DNA of 64,000 nt from Owenia fusiformis (lineage: Eukaryota > Annelida > Polychaeta > Sabellida > Oweniidae). Positions 1 to 15,200 of this stretch are shown one piece after another (positions within the stretch are counted from its first letter, which is position 1; the number at the start of each line of letters is the position of its first letter). The stretch lies in NCBI GenBank assembly GCA_903813345.2, contig CAIIXF020000001.1:55383885-55447884 (forward strand). Reading direction: 5' to 3'. A program made the translations under genes and the position numbers. The notes beneath the pieces were generated by a model. The model made no database searches and was not told the DNA's origin. It saw only the letters and a program-made list of their open reading frames with translations.

Positions 1-42
1 TTTCTGCATTCACGTATTAAGCATGCACTTTCTGCATTCTAG
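1..42 (+). other. End of an intron
   Basis: A pyrimidine-rich tract ending in TTCTGCATTCTAG at position 42 is a 3' splice site. Nothing else is visible in it. It shows that the gene extends upstream of the window. Confidence 0.7.
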
Positions 43-265
43 ACCTACTGGCATTGAGACTGAATCAAAGACTCTCACGTTCAGCAGTATAACAGTGCAA
101 GGTGGTGGAACCATGATTGTTGAGACCAACAGCAAGTTCCCCTTGATCCTCAGTGGTACCAGTCTCAGTGTGGAGAGTGGAGGCAGGCTAGAGGTGGACA
201 ACTGTATCATCAATGTTGTGGACCTGAATGTACACCAATCTGGTTACATCACTGCTGACTATAAG
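43..265 (+). CDS. Exon 1 of window: beta-strand-rich linker of a glycine-rich unit
   Basis: Internal exon between a TAG acceptor and a GTATGA donor. It enters with the last base of a codon and leaves in phase 0. It encodes about 74 residues of alternating hydrophobic/polar strands with the turn pattern SGG.L.VDN..I and an SGYI.ADYK end. The same layout lies just before the glycine-rich core in other units, so it is probably the strand-rich half of a unit whose start is upstream. Confidence 0.75.
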
Positions 266-3200
266 GTATGACATCATAAACACAACTGCTTAACTCATAG
301 AAGTCTGAACCATTTGAACTTTTTTTGGTAAACAAGTTTTAGATTTGTTTGGCTTGTTATATGAGACTGGTGTGAGTTCACATGAACAAAATTAGATATT
401 GATATTATGAAATTATTTTGCTAGCAATTGCTGTGAATAGGTTTCAGTTAAACCAAAGACGATAAGATCTGTTCTTTTATTAAAGATCCATATTGGATTT
501 AAGAAGACAACAGTCATACAAACATATTTCAATTGTAAATAAATTGTGCATGTTTTATGTTCATTTTCAGTCTGGAGTGACTGGGAATACCAATACAGGC
601 TATGGTGCCCAAGGAATGGGTGCAGGCCATGGTGGACAGGGAGGTCGTAACAATGCAGGAGGTGGTGCTGGTATTTACTATGGTAACATGCTAGAACCAA
701 CAGACTTTGGTAGCTATGCCTACAGGGAATACTACGGAGACTATTTCTATGCCTATGGTGGTGGACGAATTCAGATTGAAGCCACCGGAGATGCTACTGT
801 TGACGGTAAGTGAAGTGCACTAAACTATTTTTGTAGTGTAACGTAATGAGTTTTGACACTTTTCTAATCCGTATTTAAGAGGAAACCAGTCATATTTGTC
901 ATGAAAAAAAGTTTCAATTCAATCTTATTATTTGTCAAATATGCAATATTGCTATTCCTCAGTTATACCATTTAACCTTAACCAATCTTTGCGACACATA
1001 TTGAATGAGTCCATACTGTTGCAGGAACAATCAGTGTTGATGGAGCTGATGGCATAGATGACCATGGTGCATCAGGTGGTGCCAGTGGTGGCAGTATATA
1101 CCTCAGATGTGGTTCATTCCATGGAAAGGGTATCATTCGCAGTCATGGTGGCAAAGGTCAGTTACTTTTTTGAATTCACAGAAAGATCATTATCACTAAA
1201 ACTTGCGAAAGTGTATATTGATAGATATATTAAGATAATTGATTGATTAAAAAAGACATCTTGTAGGTTTTGGTAATCTGAATGAATTTTCTATGTTACC
1301 ATTGTGTACCTTTGAAAGCCTAGTCACCTTGCTTTTTATTGTGATTCCCAGGAAGTACATCTGGTAACACAGGAGGTGGTAGTGGGGGGCGTATAGCAAT
1401 CTACTACACTAGCACAGAGTTCCAGGGTAGTCACACAACATATGGTGGCAAAGGGAATTCTGGGAAAGTAGGTGCTGCTGGTACAGTGTACATTGAGAAA
1501 GAAGACCCACTCCTCAATGACAGAACACTCATTGTGGACAATGGAGAACCTTACGATGTTACGGTATGCATTTTTATCATATTTTCTTTGATTGAATGCT
1601 AAAAGATATAGATAATAGATAATTTGAATTTTTCAATCGATGAAAATCTTGAATGGGTTAAATACTTTAAAATTGATTTTATGTAAAACCATGATTGCTT
1701 TTGCTGTGTCACAGAAGAAAAATTGCATGAACATTTATTTCTCCTACAGGCCAAGATCAACAACTACGCTTATGTATTCCAACAAGATAGCAGTAGGACA
1801 TGGATCCCTTACCCCTCAGGCACTACAAGTCACGCACTGGAACAACTGATCATACTGAATGGTGCCCATGTGGCCCTACAGCCATTATCAGCAGGTACTG
1901 CCAGTCTGAATGTGCACACCTTATCTGGCAGTGATGTCACAGATGACTCCCTACTTGGTACCCTCCATGTAGGTAATGCACAGAGTGTTTTCATCACTCA
2001 GAGCAACTTGTACTTCCCATTGAACCTGAATGTCTACACTGGTGGCTCTATCAGCTTCCCTGACCAGGTTAAACTGTACAATGTTGATGCTTACATCGAT
2101 GGCGCTATCACTGGCCCCGATGAGTTCACCATCCAACATTCAACTGTCACTATGGGAGCAAATGCAAAAACAACCGGACAAGGAAATGCTGGAGAATTTG
2201 TGTTCGAAACAAGTTTCAGCCTTTTGACATCTGGTGTATTTGACCTCACAGCACTTGATTCCTCAGCGATAACCTCAGCCTCACTCACTGTTGGCAATGA
2301 TGGTACCCTGAATGCACGCAAGATTGTCATCACATCCACTGATGTCCTTGTTGAAGAAAAGGGTATTATAGATCTGGATCAAATGGGACAAGTGCAAGAT
2401 GGACCTGGTAAGAATTGCTCATAAGGTTGATGTATGAAATAACTGTTCATCAAATAAACAGGCATAATAAATTAAATGATATATGAAAGGTTAAAAGTAA
2501 AATCAATATCAGAATCCTTTGTACAATTATGTATGGGTAATAATCAAATGAACAAGAGCATTAGAAATTATGCCACCCACATTGACTTTTCTCAAACATT
2601 CAAAATTGCTACCATGATTGAGCCAACATACCCAAAACCTAATCACCTTTGAGCAAGTTAATCAAATAAATGATAACACATTAATGATGATTAAAAATTC
2701 CAGGCTACTATGCCCAGCGCAGTGGAGCTACTCATGGTGGAGAGGGAGGTCGAGGATATGGCTACTCTGTACGTGGTACTCCCTATGATCAGTTCTATGA
2801 GCCTACTGAGGTGGGTTCTGGTACACCTGGTAACACTGCTGGTGGAGGAGCCATCAAGATTATGACAACCAATGCAAATGTATATGGTGTCATCACAGCT
2901 AAGTATGTTTCACTATCAATCACATTTGCTTAAAATATTTTTCAAAAAGGTAAATTTTAATCAGTTCATTAGGTAGACTAAAGCTTGGATAAGTGTTCAA
3001 TGATGCATTCATATCAAAACTTATAATGATGAAAATACAGAAAAATGGACTTTTGATAAAGAAATTAATTTTCATGAAAATGTGAATAACCATTTTTTGC
3101 AAATTAAAGAAAATTGATTGAATATTGTGAAAAACCTATCAACAGATAATATATGTATCTTTTTCTCTTCATCTAGTGGCAAGACAGCTACATGTGACTG

Positions 3201-6200
3201 TGGTGGCGCAGCTGGAGGAAGTATCTGGATCACTGCATCAGAGAACATCCTTGTAACAGGTAAGCTGGTTATGGAAAAATACAGAAAATTGAAAGAATAT
3301 AAAAATCTAATATCGAACACTCTGTTCAATGCTTGTCTTGACGCTATTGTTGAATTAAGTGAGAATACAGAGTTCTATGTTTCGTGATAGTATTTGGGAA
3401 ACACTGTCTCATTGTTGACGTACAAATGTGACATAATCTTTCCAAATATTTTTAAGTACTATTAAGGTATAGTTCTATATTCTGTAAATAAGTGACATTA
3501 CATGTATGATTGATATGGCTCTTTAATATTTATAATTCAGGCTCTATAACTGCCAATGGTGGTAATGGCTATGGCTCATATGGAGGCGGGGGTGGTGGAG
3601 GTCTCATTGCCCTTTACTACAAATATGGTGGTATCGGAGGCACCGTCACTACATATGGTGGCACAGCCAATCAAGAGAAGGGTGCTGCTGGAACCGTCTA
3701 CATTAGTGTCAATGATCCATTGAATACATGGTCTCGGGTAAGAATATATGCGAATCGTTGTTAATCATAGCATTGTTTCACCAATTTTAAAGCAATAATG
3801 GGCAATATTTGAGTGTACAAACTCAAAAAGTCAGTGAGCTATATTCAGCATTTCTAGCTATTGGGATTTAGTAATGTCGCATTTAACTGGTCTACAGTAT
3901 AATTATTTCTCCACCAAAAAGTTGAGATCACTGATTTTTGTAACCAATATATAGAATTTGTTGTCAGAGTTGCAGTTTTGTAAGCATTTGCAAGTTGGAC
4001 ATAAGGTTAAGCATTTCAATAAGCAATTACAGTAATTGAACAACTGTACTATTGAAGACCTTGTATATTTGTGATTTCAGGCTATAGTTGACAACAATGA
4101 GGTTAGTACAAATGCTCGAACAATCCTCACTGTCAATGACGATACATACCTCTTCAGCATGGATGAACTCACCATGACAAAGAACGAGTGGGTGTCATTC
4201 AAAGCGCGTGGTGACAGTGACCCAATTCTTACTGCTAGAATCGGACAGATCCATGGTAACAAGGACACAACCCTTGAAATTGGTAACAGGTTATCTTTCT
4301 TCTGGAATACCAGGGCAACTTCACCATCATCTACACTTGACCTTGAGGTGGATATGTTAGTCAGGGTTGGAGCGACTGTAGATATGCCAGCAACAGTTGT
4401 TGTCCAGCGAGGCACCATCTTGGATGTTTGCGGTGTTATGGGTAATGTGGAGAATCTCGAAGTTCGAGATCAAGGTACGATTAAGATGCACTACCCAGCA
4501 AGCACCAATGAGGATGGAGATGGAGAGGTGAAGCTTACCAGTGTTACTATTGATTACAATGGTAATATGGTTAATTCAGGATCTTGTGGTGGTCAGCCAC
4601 GAGCCCATGTTAACCTATATGTTGATGAACTGATCAAACGCAGTGATTTCAACCTTCATGGTAGCTACTACCATTTACAAGGCAGCTATGATACAACACA
4701 GCTGTATCCCACAGGTATGGGAGACTACGTCAACCACACTTGCTTCCCTTATGAAGGTGATCTAAGGATCTTGAATGGGCAGTACTGCTATCTACCCACA
4801 GCTAATATCACCGAATACACATATGACTCTATCTACATTGAAACTGGTGGCGAGTTAAGAATTGATGGTACAACTGTTGATGGCTTCAACAAGACTATCA
4901 TCAATGTTGGTACACTAACCATCAGACCAAATGCTAAGATGACAGGTATGGGCACTGGGTATAAAGAGAATGGTCCTGGATTTGGTGAAGGCAACAATCA
5001 AGGTGGAAGCTATGGTGGTCTTGCTGGGACTGTGACAAATAACAGTAAACTCTATGGAGATATAGAGAACCCTATGGACTATGGTAGTAATGGTTATATG
5101 GCAAATGAGGATCAGGGACGTGGTGGAGGCCAGGTCTGGATTAAGGTCACAACCGATCTCATAGTTGATGGTACCATTGATATGAGTGGTATGAGTGCTT
5201 CAACTAGTTATTATGGGGGTGGAAGTGGAGGAAGTATCCGCATTGATTCCAACACTCTCACTGGTATAGGTACAATCAAAGCTGATGGAGCATCTAGAGG
5301 CGGCAGTGGAGGAAGGATCTCAATTAAGCTCAATACTGAATACACCTTCAAGGGAGATGTCACAGTAAATGGAGCAACTGGTGCTTCCCAGAAAGCCTCA
5401 GATGGAACCATCTTTATCCGGGATTATTATAATGGACAGACCAGGAACAAACTGTCAATAGGTGCCACTACTGCAGCAGTGCCTCTCGTTGAGCAGATCC
5501 CTCTGCCTTCTGGTCTTACCATGGATATCATCAACAATGCAAAACTGGAGATCAAATCTGACAAAACTGTTGGTGCTCTCCAGGGTGATGGTACTGGTGA
5601 GATCACCATCAAATCAGGAGCAACTCTGACTGTTACAGGAACAGCTGATGACATCAGGGGTGTGAGATGTGACTTTATCATTGAGGACGGTGCTACACTG
5701 AACACTGAAGCAGTTCCAAACTACTTGATTAGTGGAGAATTACTCCAAGTCAATGGAAAAATCGCTGCTGATAAACTCACTGTTGGTAGATTTGCAAAGT
5801 TTTATTTGAGAGATGCAGCTGAACTTTATGTCAACGGTCTTGAAACTTATGAAAATGTGACAATATTTGTGGAGGATGATGTTATTGTTGGGAAAAGTGA
5901 AGATGCTTTCAAGCTTGATGACCTCATTCTTGGACCCAAGAGTGCTTTGTACTTCACCAAGACAAGCAACACACTTGAGGCAACTACTTTCTACATGCAT
6001 GCTGAGTCAATCCTCACCACCACAACTGCTGAGAAGTATTTCTACATCTCTGGTACTGACATCACCATCAGTGATGAGGCTGTTATAGATGCCAACAAGG
6101 GTGGTCTCCAACAAGGTCCTGGAGCTGGGTCAAGCTCTAAAGGAGCCAGTCATGGTGGAGATGGTGGTGGAGATACAGGCAATCACTATGACTCTTGTCT

Positions 6201-9200
6201 TGAACCCACCCAAGCTGGAAGTGGCTCAGGCTCTTACAGGGGAGGAGGTATCATCAAGATAACAGCCACTGGAACCTTATCCATAGATGGTACACTTGGT
6301 GTAGATGGTACTGATGTGACCAACGCAGGAGGAACTAGTGGTGGTACCATATGGCTTGATACAAATGTGTTAACTGGACATGGAAGTATTACTGCTGATG
6401 GCGGCTCTGGGGCAAGTAATGCTGGAGGAGGCGCTGGAGGTAGAATTGCAATCTACTGCACAATCATGTCTGACTTTAATGGTAAGATCACCACATATGG
6501 TGCTGAAGGTTCCACGCATGGAGCAGCAGGTACCGTCTTTGTTGAATACACTGAGCTTGGGATCGCAAAGACCCTTCTCACTGTCAACAATAATGGACTT
6601 CTAACTGAAGGAAGGACCATACTTAGTGGCCTCTCTGGACAGATTAAGATGGATCTTAGAGGTGACTCTGTTGTGGAGTTTGAAGATACTGGTAGTGAAA
6701 TCACCATTGAGAAATTATTTGGAGATTACACTGGAACCGTATACTTCAAAGAGAATCAAGTTGTTTCCATGGTAACAACATATGGTATCCAACAAGCATA
6801 TGCTTTACCATGCCGTGTGTATATTGAAAATGGTGCAACTGTTTCCCTTCCACCCAAGCTTTTGCTGACTGATCCATATCTTGTTGATGAAAGACGTCCC
6901 AATCTTGAAGTTTATGGTACAATAGATAACGTACGTGAGCTGAAGGTTGGAGAAAATTCAGAAGTCATATTTGGCAAAGATTCCAACACTGCACTTGGTT
7001 CAACAATATCTGACCCTCCAGGAACTCTCTCTTTCACTAATATTGATGTTCTGAGCACTGGAAAACTGGATGTCTCTGAAGATCCTGATAACCCATTCAA
7101 TTTAATTGCCCTCACTAAGTTCACTGTACATTATGATGGCTATGTGAAAGCAACTAACTTGTACATTGAAACCCCAAGCCTTCAAGTGGCATTTATGGGA
7201 CACATAGATGTTGATGGTGCTGGTAGTGCAGCAGATACTGGGCCTGGTAAAGGTGTACAACACAACAGTGGTGGATCAGGAGCTACTTATGGAGGACGTG
7301 GTGGTTCAGCCCAAGATGGCTCTCAACCTGCTGAGACTATTGGTAGCTTGTTTGATGCCACAACGCCAGGATCTGGAGGTGGTAGTGGTACACTTAATCC
7401 AACCAACACAAATGCTGGTGGCAGCGGTGGTGGAATTATGAACCTGAAGATTACATCTGATCTACAACTTGATGGTAATATAACTGCCAATGCTGGTGCA
7501 GGTCTTGCATACGGTGGTGGTGGCTCTGGAGGAGCTATCAAGATAGTCACTGAAGACATGAGTGGAACTGGCGACCTGTCTGTACTCGGAGGTGATGCTG
7601 GTACACTCGCAGGTAGTGGTGGTGGTGGTGGACGTCTCAGGGTAGAGATCACTGGTGAAGACAAATTCAAAGGTAACTATTTCATCAGTGGAGGTGATGC
7701 AAGTGCTAATACTAATGCTGTAAATTCCCAAGCTGGTGGTTCAGGTACTGCATTCATAATCACTATGGTTAAGAACAGACCTTACTACTCCCTCTACATC
7801 AACAATGAATTTGCTGCTGGTGAATCAATGGAAGCCACATATCTCGATGAAGATGACAGTATTGCCTACAATGAACTCCACATCCATAACAATGTAGAGC
7901 TCTACATTGTCCGTGAAAATGCTTTCATTGTGACAAGTGACCTACAGTGTGACCAGTCCAGTACCATACACATCCCAGACAATGTTACTTTCCATGGAGA
8001 TGATGGTAAAGATGAGACAACTATTCCTTGCAGTTTCAAAGTCAGCTCTGAGGGAGAGGTTATTCTTCCACTTAAGCTTACACTGGTGGGATCAGGCAAT
8101 GTCTTTGAAGGTATGTTATCATCCTTTACCAATATATCAATGCAATATAAACTTAATATTTTTGTCTTGTTTTTGACATTTAGAATTGAATTAAGATTTT
8201 AGCATACTGGAATAAAACTCATTGTTAACTAAAATCAGTGTATTTATCCATTGTTTCATGTTTGTAGGATTGATCACCAATGTGCGTGACTTGATTATCG
8301 CCCCAAACATGACAACAGTCTTCTCCCCTCAGACCAGAACAGCAACTAGAGTTGACGGAGAATACACCTTTATCAGTGAGCGTGGAGCCTACAGGTTTGC
8401 CACATTTACCATCAAGGCTTATGCTCAGGTGACCTTTGAGGGTTCCGACAAACCACTTTTGCTAGGTACTCTAGAGATGAGCTATGGCTCTATATTGTGG
8501 GGAATGCAGGAGTTGACCCTACAGAGCAATGACATTATACTTCACCCTGGAGCCAAGATTGATATGGTTGGTGGTGGTTATGGAAGTGCTCAAGGAGAGG
8601 GAGCTGGAGCAACAGTAAGTGCATTTTGTACATTTTGTCATGATTGAGAAAATTATTTCAAAACTGGAAGGTTTGATTTTTTGTACCATGTAAATTACTT
8701 TGAAATGTGACATCATCAGTCCCAGGATGAGTTCCAATATCATTGGGGGGGGTCATCTTTTTACAGCATCTTATACCTCTTATGATTTTGTGTGTCTTAC
8801 ATCTAAAATACAACAAATTATTATAAATATTTATTTTGCTTGTGTACCGTACTGGCTAATGTACCTCATGTCTGGAGCCCCCTTCCCCTGGTGATTAAAA
8901 GCCTTAACTCTATCGGGGTTTGCTTTTAGGTAAGTGGTGTTGGTACCGGAGGTGGCTATGGTTCAGAGGGTGGTTCTCCTAGTGCAGGCTACTCAGGTGG
9001 CCCATCCTTTGGTCTTGTACGTGACCCAGCCAGCATGGGAAGTGGAGGAGGTAACTCCAACTCAGGTGCAGGAACTGGAGGTGCTGGTGGTGGTTTACTC
9101 ACTCTTAAAGTCAGCCAAGAGCTCAATGTTGAAGGTAAGTTCAACCATCTTTGATATTATGCTTACAACAATTCATGTTGTATCAAGAGTTCATCTATCA

Positions 9201-12200
9201 TAAATATGTAAGATCGTACTAAGTTTCTAAGTTGACTCCCAAGGATAAAGTCATTTTGACTTCACTCTCATATTATTCATGTATTATTTATGTTAGATAT
9301 CAACATATTTTATTCTTGGTACATTGACTTTAGATAATTGTATAGAGCAGTTTCTCTAATTGTAAATATTATCATTGAATTTTCTTATTCTCAACCTGTT
9401 ACAAAACGTTGCCATTAAAATACTTACTCTCTTGCCAGGTACAATCAACGTCAATGGTGCAGATGGTACAAACAATGGAGGTGGAGGTAGTGGTGGTTGT
9501 GTGTTAGTTGAGGCAGTCAAGTTTACCGGACATGGCCTCATCTCTGCCAATGGTGGATATGGATCTGGCAATGGTGGCGGTGGAAGTGGTGGTCGAATTA
9601 GGATCACATTAGATGACATGTGAGTTTTATAAAAAATGAATTTCGTACAAATAGTCCCAATAGAAACCCAATATCATTAACTCAAATAAAAGAAGTAAAA
9701 ACTATGGAAAACAATTGGGTGAAATAAGCAAGCAACATGAATCTAGTTATTAAATGATCAACATTATCACAATTGAATAAGATTTCTCATCACCATATTG
9801 TACAAACTCAATCTCAAATGAATATTCATTGTTAGGTGGAACACATTTTATAAAAACCTCCTTGACAATCAACATTCTTCTATGTATTTCCAGCTATGAC
9901 TTCTCTGGTACAATCACTGTATTTGGTGGTGGTAATGATAACCTCCTATCAGTCAAGGCTGGTCCTGGTACAGTATATACCATAGAAGGTGTTGCCACAT
10001 TGTCCAGCCCACCAAAGAAACTCTTCATCATTGGTGATACTGAAGGTGCCTTGCCAAAGCAGACTAGAGTACAGATCACTGGTGCTGAAGATTCCGACTT
10101 CATGTATGACTACATGGAAATAAAAGGTATGAGTTTGTATTGTACCTGAATCTTCTCAAGTAATTTATATGGCTTCTTGTTCAGCTATGTTTATTTTCTT
10201 ATTTTGAATGTTGACTTCCCTAAGTTTTTCAACAATCGTTTGTATAATAGTCATTCCAATAAGAATAACTATTGAAACTCTTATGACTTTCAGGATATGC
10301 CCAAGTGGAATATGATGGTTCTGACAGGACATTCCAAGTTGCTAAGATGGTTGGTGACAAGACTGGATGGATGTATGTACGAGATCAACAGATCCTCCAG
10401 GCTGAGTTTACCGAGGGTGTCGTTTCAAGTACCACCACATCAGTGAATTTGGACATTGCAGTTGATGCTATCCTCCATGTGCCTATTAATATGACTATTG
10501 ATGGTACTATTATTAACCTTGCTGGGAAGTGTACATTCAACAATCTTGTCATTGAGAAAGGTGGAGAGCTCAACCTTGCAAGTACATCCCAGACTGCACT
10601 TTTCCAACAGGGAGAGTACAAAACTACAAGTGAGCCTGGTGCATACTTCTTCGGATATGTAAGCCTCAAGCAAGACTCTGTGTTTAAACCTGAAGGTCCA
10701 CTGATTCTGCAAGTAGGTGTTATGGAGATGAAGCGCTATGTTGTTCTCCAGGCTACCTACATTGATCTAACTGCTGGGGAGTTGACCTTGGAGCGTGGTG
10801 CACAGCTAAGTGTATTAGGTGAATCCACCACAACATCCAGCTCTCCACAGACAGGTGTTGGCCTTGGTGGAGGAGCTCATTCTGCCTCTGGGGGTGTTGG
10901 TGAAGGTGTTGATCTATCCACTGTTTCTACACCCTATGGAACCCTCTACCAACCTGTAACAAATGGTGCAAGTGGTGGTAGCGGAGGTGCAGGTGGTAGT
11001 ACAATCAGACTGCTCACAGATACACTCCATCTTGATGGCATCCTCAATGCAAATGGTGCTGACCATGCTACAGGAGGAGGAGGCAGTGGAGGCAGTGTAT
11101 GGCTCACTGCTGATGTCAAGATCAAAGGTCTTGGCTCCGTCTCAGCCAATGGAGGTGCCACTGAAAATTCAGCTGCTGGTGGAGGCTCTGGGGGTCGTGT
11201 AGCTGTAGAAGCTGCTGAGGATCTCTTTATAGGGACATACGAGGCTGTTGGTGGAGATTCACCTGCCACTCATGGACCTGGAGGGCCTGGCTCAGTCTTC
11301 ACAAAGATTGGCAAGGAGATTGACAACACTTTGGTTGAATCATTCATTGTGGACAATCGCAATCGTCAAGGTTCTCACTACTGTACCCTTGATGAGGAAA
11401 ATCTTGATTTGGAATTTGACAATATCTACATCTCTGATTTGGCAAAGGTGCAAGTTGTTTCTGATGGACAGAATCGAACCATAAAGCTGAACAAGGTGCA
11501 TGGAGACGGTACTGGACTGTTAAGAGTGCGTAAAAACCAGATAGGTACTCTAGAAAGAGCACCATCATCCAGCAATGGCACCACTAACTCCAAACTCTAC
11601 CTCAATCTTGAGCTTCATAATGAAGGAGAGTTCATTATGTCTGAGACTACTACAGTCCTTGGCAAAGCTCCTGTTGCATTGGATCTCAATGGTATCATGA
11701 GAGGAGCAATGAACCTGATTGTTGGTGAAAAGAGGAAAATGAGAATGGGTGATAGTGCTCGTATTGTCCCCATGGTTGAAACTGAGATAAGCAAAAAGGC
11801 AAGAGTAACATTCGGGTTCCTCCAGCTTGAGCCTGGCAGTACGGTCGAGTTTGATCCAGATTCTGGTGCCAACATGATCGTTGGTGATTGGAACATCAAA
11901 TATGGAGCTAAAATGACTGCTGATTTCTACAATGTCACTTGCTCTAATGTTAACTTTGAATCTGGAACAACCATTACTGTAGGAGCTGATGACAGAGCTA
12001 GTTCTACCCTCCTTGATATTGATACAGGATCATCTAGAGCTAACTATGGAGGAGCTGGCCATGGTGGTGTTGGTGGTATAACTGGTAACTCCAATGCTGG
12101 TGGTCTTCCATATGGCTCCATATACAGGCCTGAATTCCCTGGCTCTAGGTCACATCCCACAGGTGCTCTTGGTGGTGGTTGTATATACCTTAATGTTGGT

Positions 12201-15200
12201 AATGAGATCATCATGGATGGAGAACTTATCGCTGATGGGGCTTCAGGTGACCAGGGAGGTGGTAGTGGTGGCTCTATCCTGATTGATGCTAGGAAGATTG
12301 AAGGTTATGGTACTATGTCTGTGAAAGGTGGAGATGGCCTCAGTAGCACTGGGGCAGGATCTGCTGGTAGGGTAGCTGTACACACACTCTTCGAGAGCAT
12401 GTATGCTGGAGACTTTAGCATTAATGGTGGAAAATCAGCAGTGTCAGGATACAGTGGTGGAGGTGGAACTGCCTATGTGAAGGAGTACATCAATGGCTTG
12501 CCTTTTGAGTCACTCATCATAAGCAATGATGATAACCCTCCTGAATGTTTCGCAACCATTGAAGATGATGATACAGATACCTTCTTCTTTGATCGCTTAA
12601 CAATCACTCGTTCTGGTTCCATGCGTGTTAACCCTGATATCACAGACATCACAGTTGATATACGTGAGTTGATCGGTGATCGCACTGGATTATTCCAGCT
12701 ACATAACACACATAAATATATTGTTGAATATGAAGATGCAAATCCTAAAACATTCACATCTGGTATCAATTTCATTATTGATGAAGGAGCCGAGCTTATC
12801 ATCCCACAGACATTCTACATCTATGGATTTGGTGTTATGTTACCTGGTTACCCCGAAGTTCGTTCTCTTGAGATTGGAGGTATGTTAACTGGTGCCTCTA
12901 CTCTATACTTAGGACGTGGCACAACTATGTATGTGGATGAAAATGGACACACTGCTATGCTCAGCAATGGAACATATCTATACAAGAACAATGATGGAGA
13001 GTTGAGATTTGGAGAACTTGACTTGAAGAGTCAATCTCTATTGAAATTTGCTCCTGACATGGAATTTAAGGCTTCTATTGGCAGACTTGATGTACGTTAT
13101 GAAGCTGTAGTCAGTTCTGAAACTATTGACCTATTGGTTAGTAACTTGAATGTAGAGGCTGGTGGCAATATTTCAGTATCTGCTGAAGACAGGCTATTAG
13201 ATACTCTTGACTCAAGTGAAGGAAATGGAATCAGTAACACTGGAACATCCAATCGAGCCTCTGGAGCTGGTCATGCCAGTAGAGGAGGCTTTGTCTATGC
13301 CACTGGATCAACCACATCTGTTTGGACTGATGGTGGAGACTACTATGGTAGTCTCTTTGAACCTACTGAGAGAGGTAGCAAAGGAGGTCAGGGAACATCA
13401 GGCTCTCCTGGCAAAGGAGGTGGCAAGATTAGGATTGTTGTATCCAGTCAACTGTATGTTGATGGTAACATTAAGACCGATGGTGGTGATGGTACTGGCG
13501 ACAGTGGATCTGGAAGTGCTGGTTCTATATGGATCGAGGCCTATGACATAGAAGGCAAGGGTTCTTTCAGAGCTAATGGTGGTTCAAATACAGCCGGAGC
13601 TTCTGGAGGACGAATTGCTCTTTATCTGAAAGTGAAGAATCAGTTTGTAGGTGATTATCTAGCTGTCAGTGGTACAGGTAATGTTGGTTATAGATCAGAT
13701 GGTGGCCCTGGCTCTGTGTACATTGAGGAGATCAGGAACACTAGGCCCTACAGCCAGTTCTATCTGGATCAAGGCGGCCACGACTGGGACCAATATTACA
13801 CCCTGGATGAGGATGGTTACTATGACTACACATTTAAGGACCTATTCGTTTATAACAAGGCATCTCTAGCACTGAAGTCTGATTCTAGCAACAGAACTCT
13901 GACTGTCACTAAAGTCTATGGAGATCGCACCGGTAGACTGCACTTCAATGCCAGACACACAGCTTTCATTGAGCAAGCCCAGTCAACCGCTACAACCATG
14001 AAGACCCCAGTCAATCTGTGGATTGATGAGGGAGCTAAGGCCTACCTTGCAACCATGGTGTACATCCTGGGTGAAGGGGAGGTTGCACTGAGATGGAATG
14101 GTGAGATGATCAATGTGGATCACTTGCGTATTGTTCCAGGAAGAGTCGTAACCATTGGACCATATGCAACTGTCAGTCTCTTCAAGCAGGGAGTCTATGA
14201 ACAAGGAGATGGAGGCAACTTCAAGTTCTCCAGTCTTGAGCTGGGTGCTGTTGTTCAGCTATCCTTCCCTCCACCTATGACACCAAAACTGACAGTCGGC
14301 TTACTGGTAAGTCCTTTGTAGTTATTGATGCTAAAACAGAACTCAACACACAAATTAGAATTTACAAAATCAATTGGTGGATAATTTGCTTTACTACCTG
14401 AATAAAACAAAGAATATTAAGTTGATTTTTAATAAAATCTCTAATTTGAATTTCATTACTTTTTCTTTGTTAGATTTTGTTACTACTACATTTCAATACT
14501 CACTATTTTACAGGATATCAAATATGAAGCTAGTATGGAAGCCATTGCATTTGAAGTGGCTGCTACAACTTTCTACCTAGAGCCCCTTGCCTTACTGGAC
14601 AGTAATGGTGGAGGCTTGGATGATTTGCCTGGTCAAGCTACTGGCAATGCTGGAGCTGGTCACGCCTCTTATGGTGGAAACAGTAAGTTTAGCCTAGTAT
14701 TGTCTGTTGATAATGGTTTAATTGGAATGTTTATTGTTAATGATTCGTTACAGCATGTATATGGTACATCCTCGTAAAAAAATCATTATTTAGTAAATTT
14801 CCCTTGCCTCAATGTTCATTTTATTTTATTTGCAGACAATGGTGGCGGAGCAGGTGGTATAGCCTATGGTTCTCTATATGAACCCACCCTTGAAGGTTCC
14901 ACAGGAGGTGGCACTAACGGTGGTAAAGGTGGTGGCAAGATAAAGATCAACATTGGCTCTGTGTTCCTATTGGACGGCTTAGTTGAAGTTGACGGCAATG
15001 ATGGGGCTCATGGCTGCGGTGGCGGTAGTGGTGGATCTGTATGGATCAAAGCTGGTATGTTAAGGAATAGTTTGTTGTTTTTATATCATATTTAGCTATA
15101 AACATTGCCATGTATTGCTTTTGTGAAGACTAGATGAAAATCTTTTTTGATTTGATTGATGCAAAGATAACAATTTTAAATGTCAACAATTGTATGGGCA

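Noticed and set aside
493-570. Coding sequence upstream of exon 2 in the same open frame
   Set aside because: The acceptor TTCATTTTCAG at 570 and the loss of repeat pattern before it show that this is intron sequence that happens to be open.
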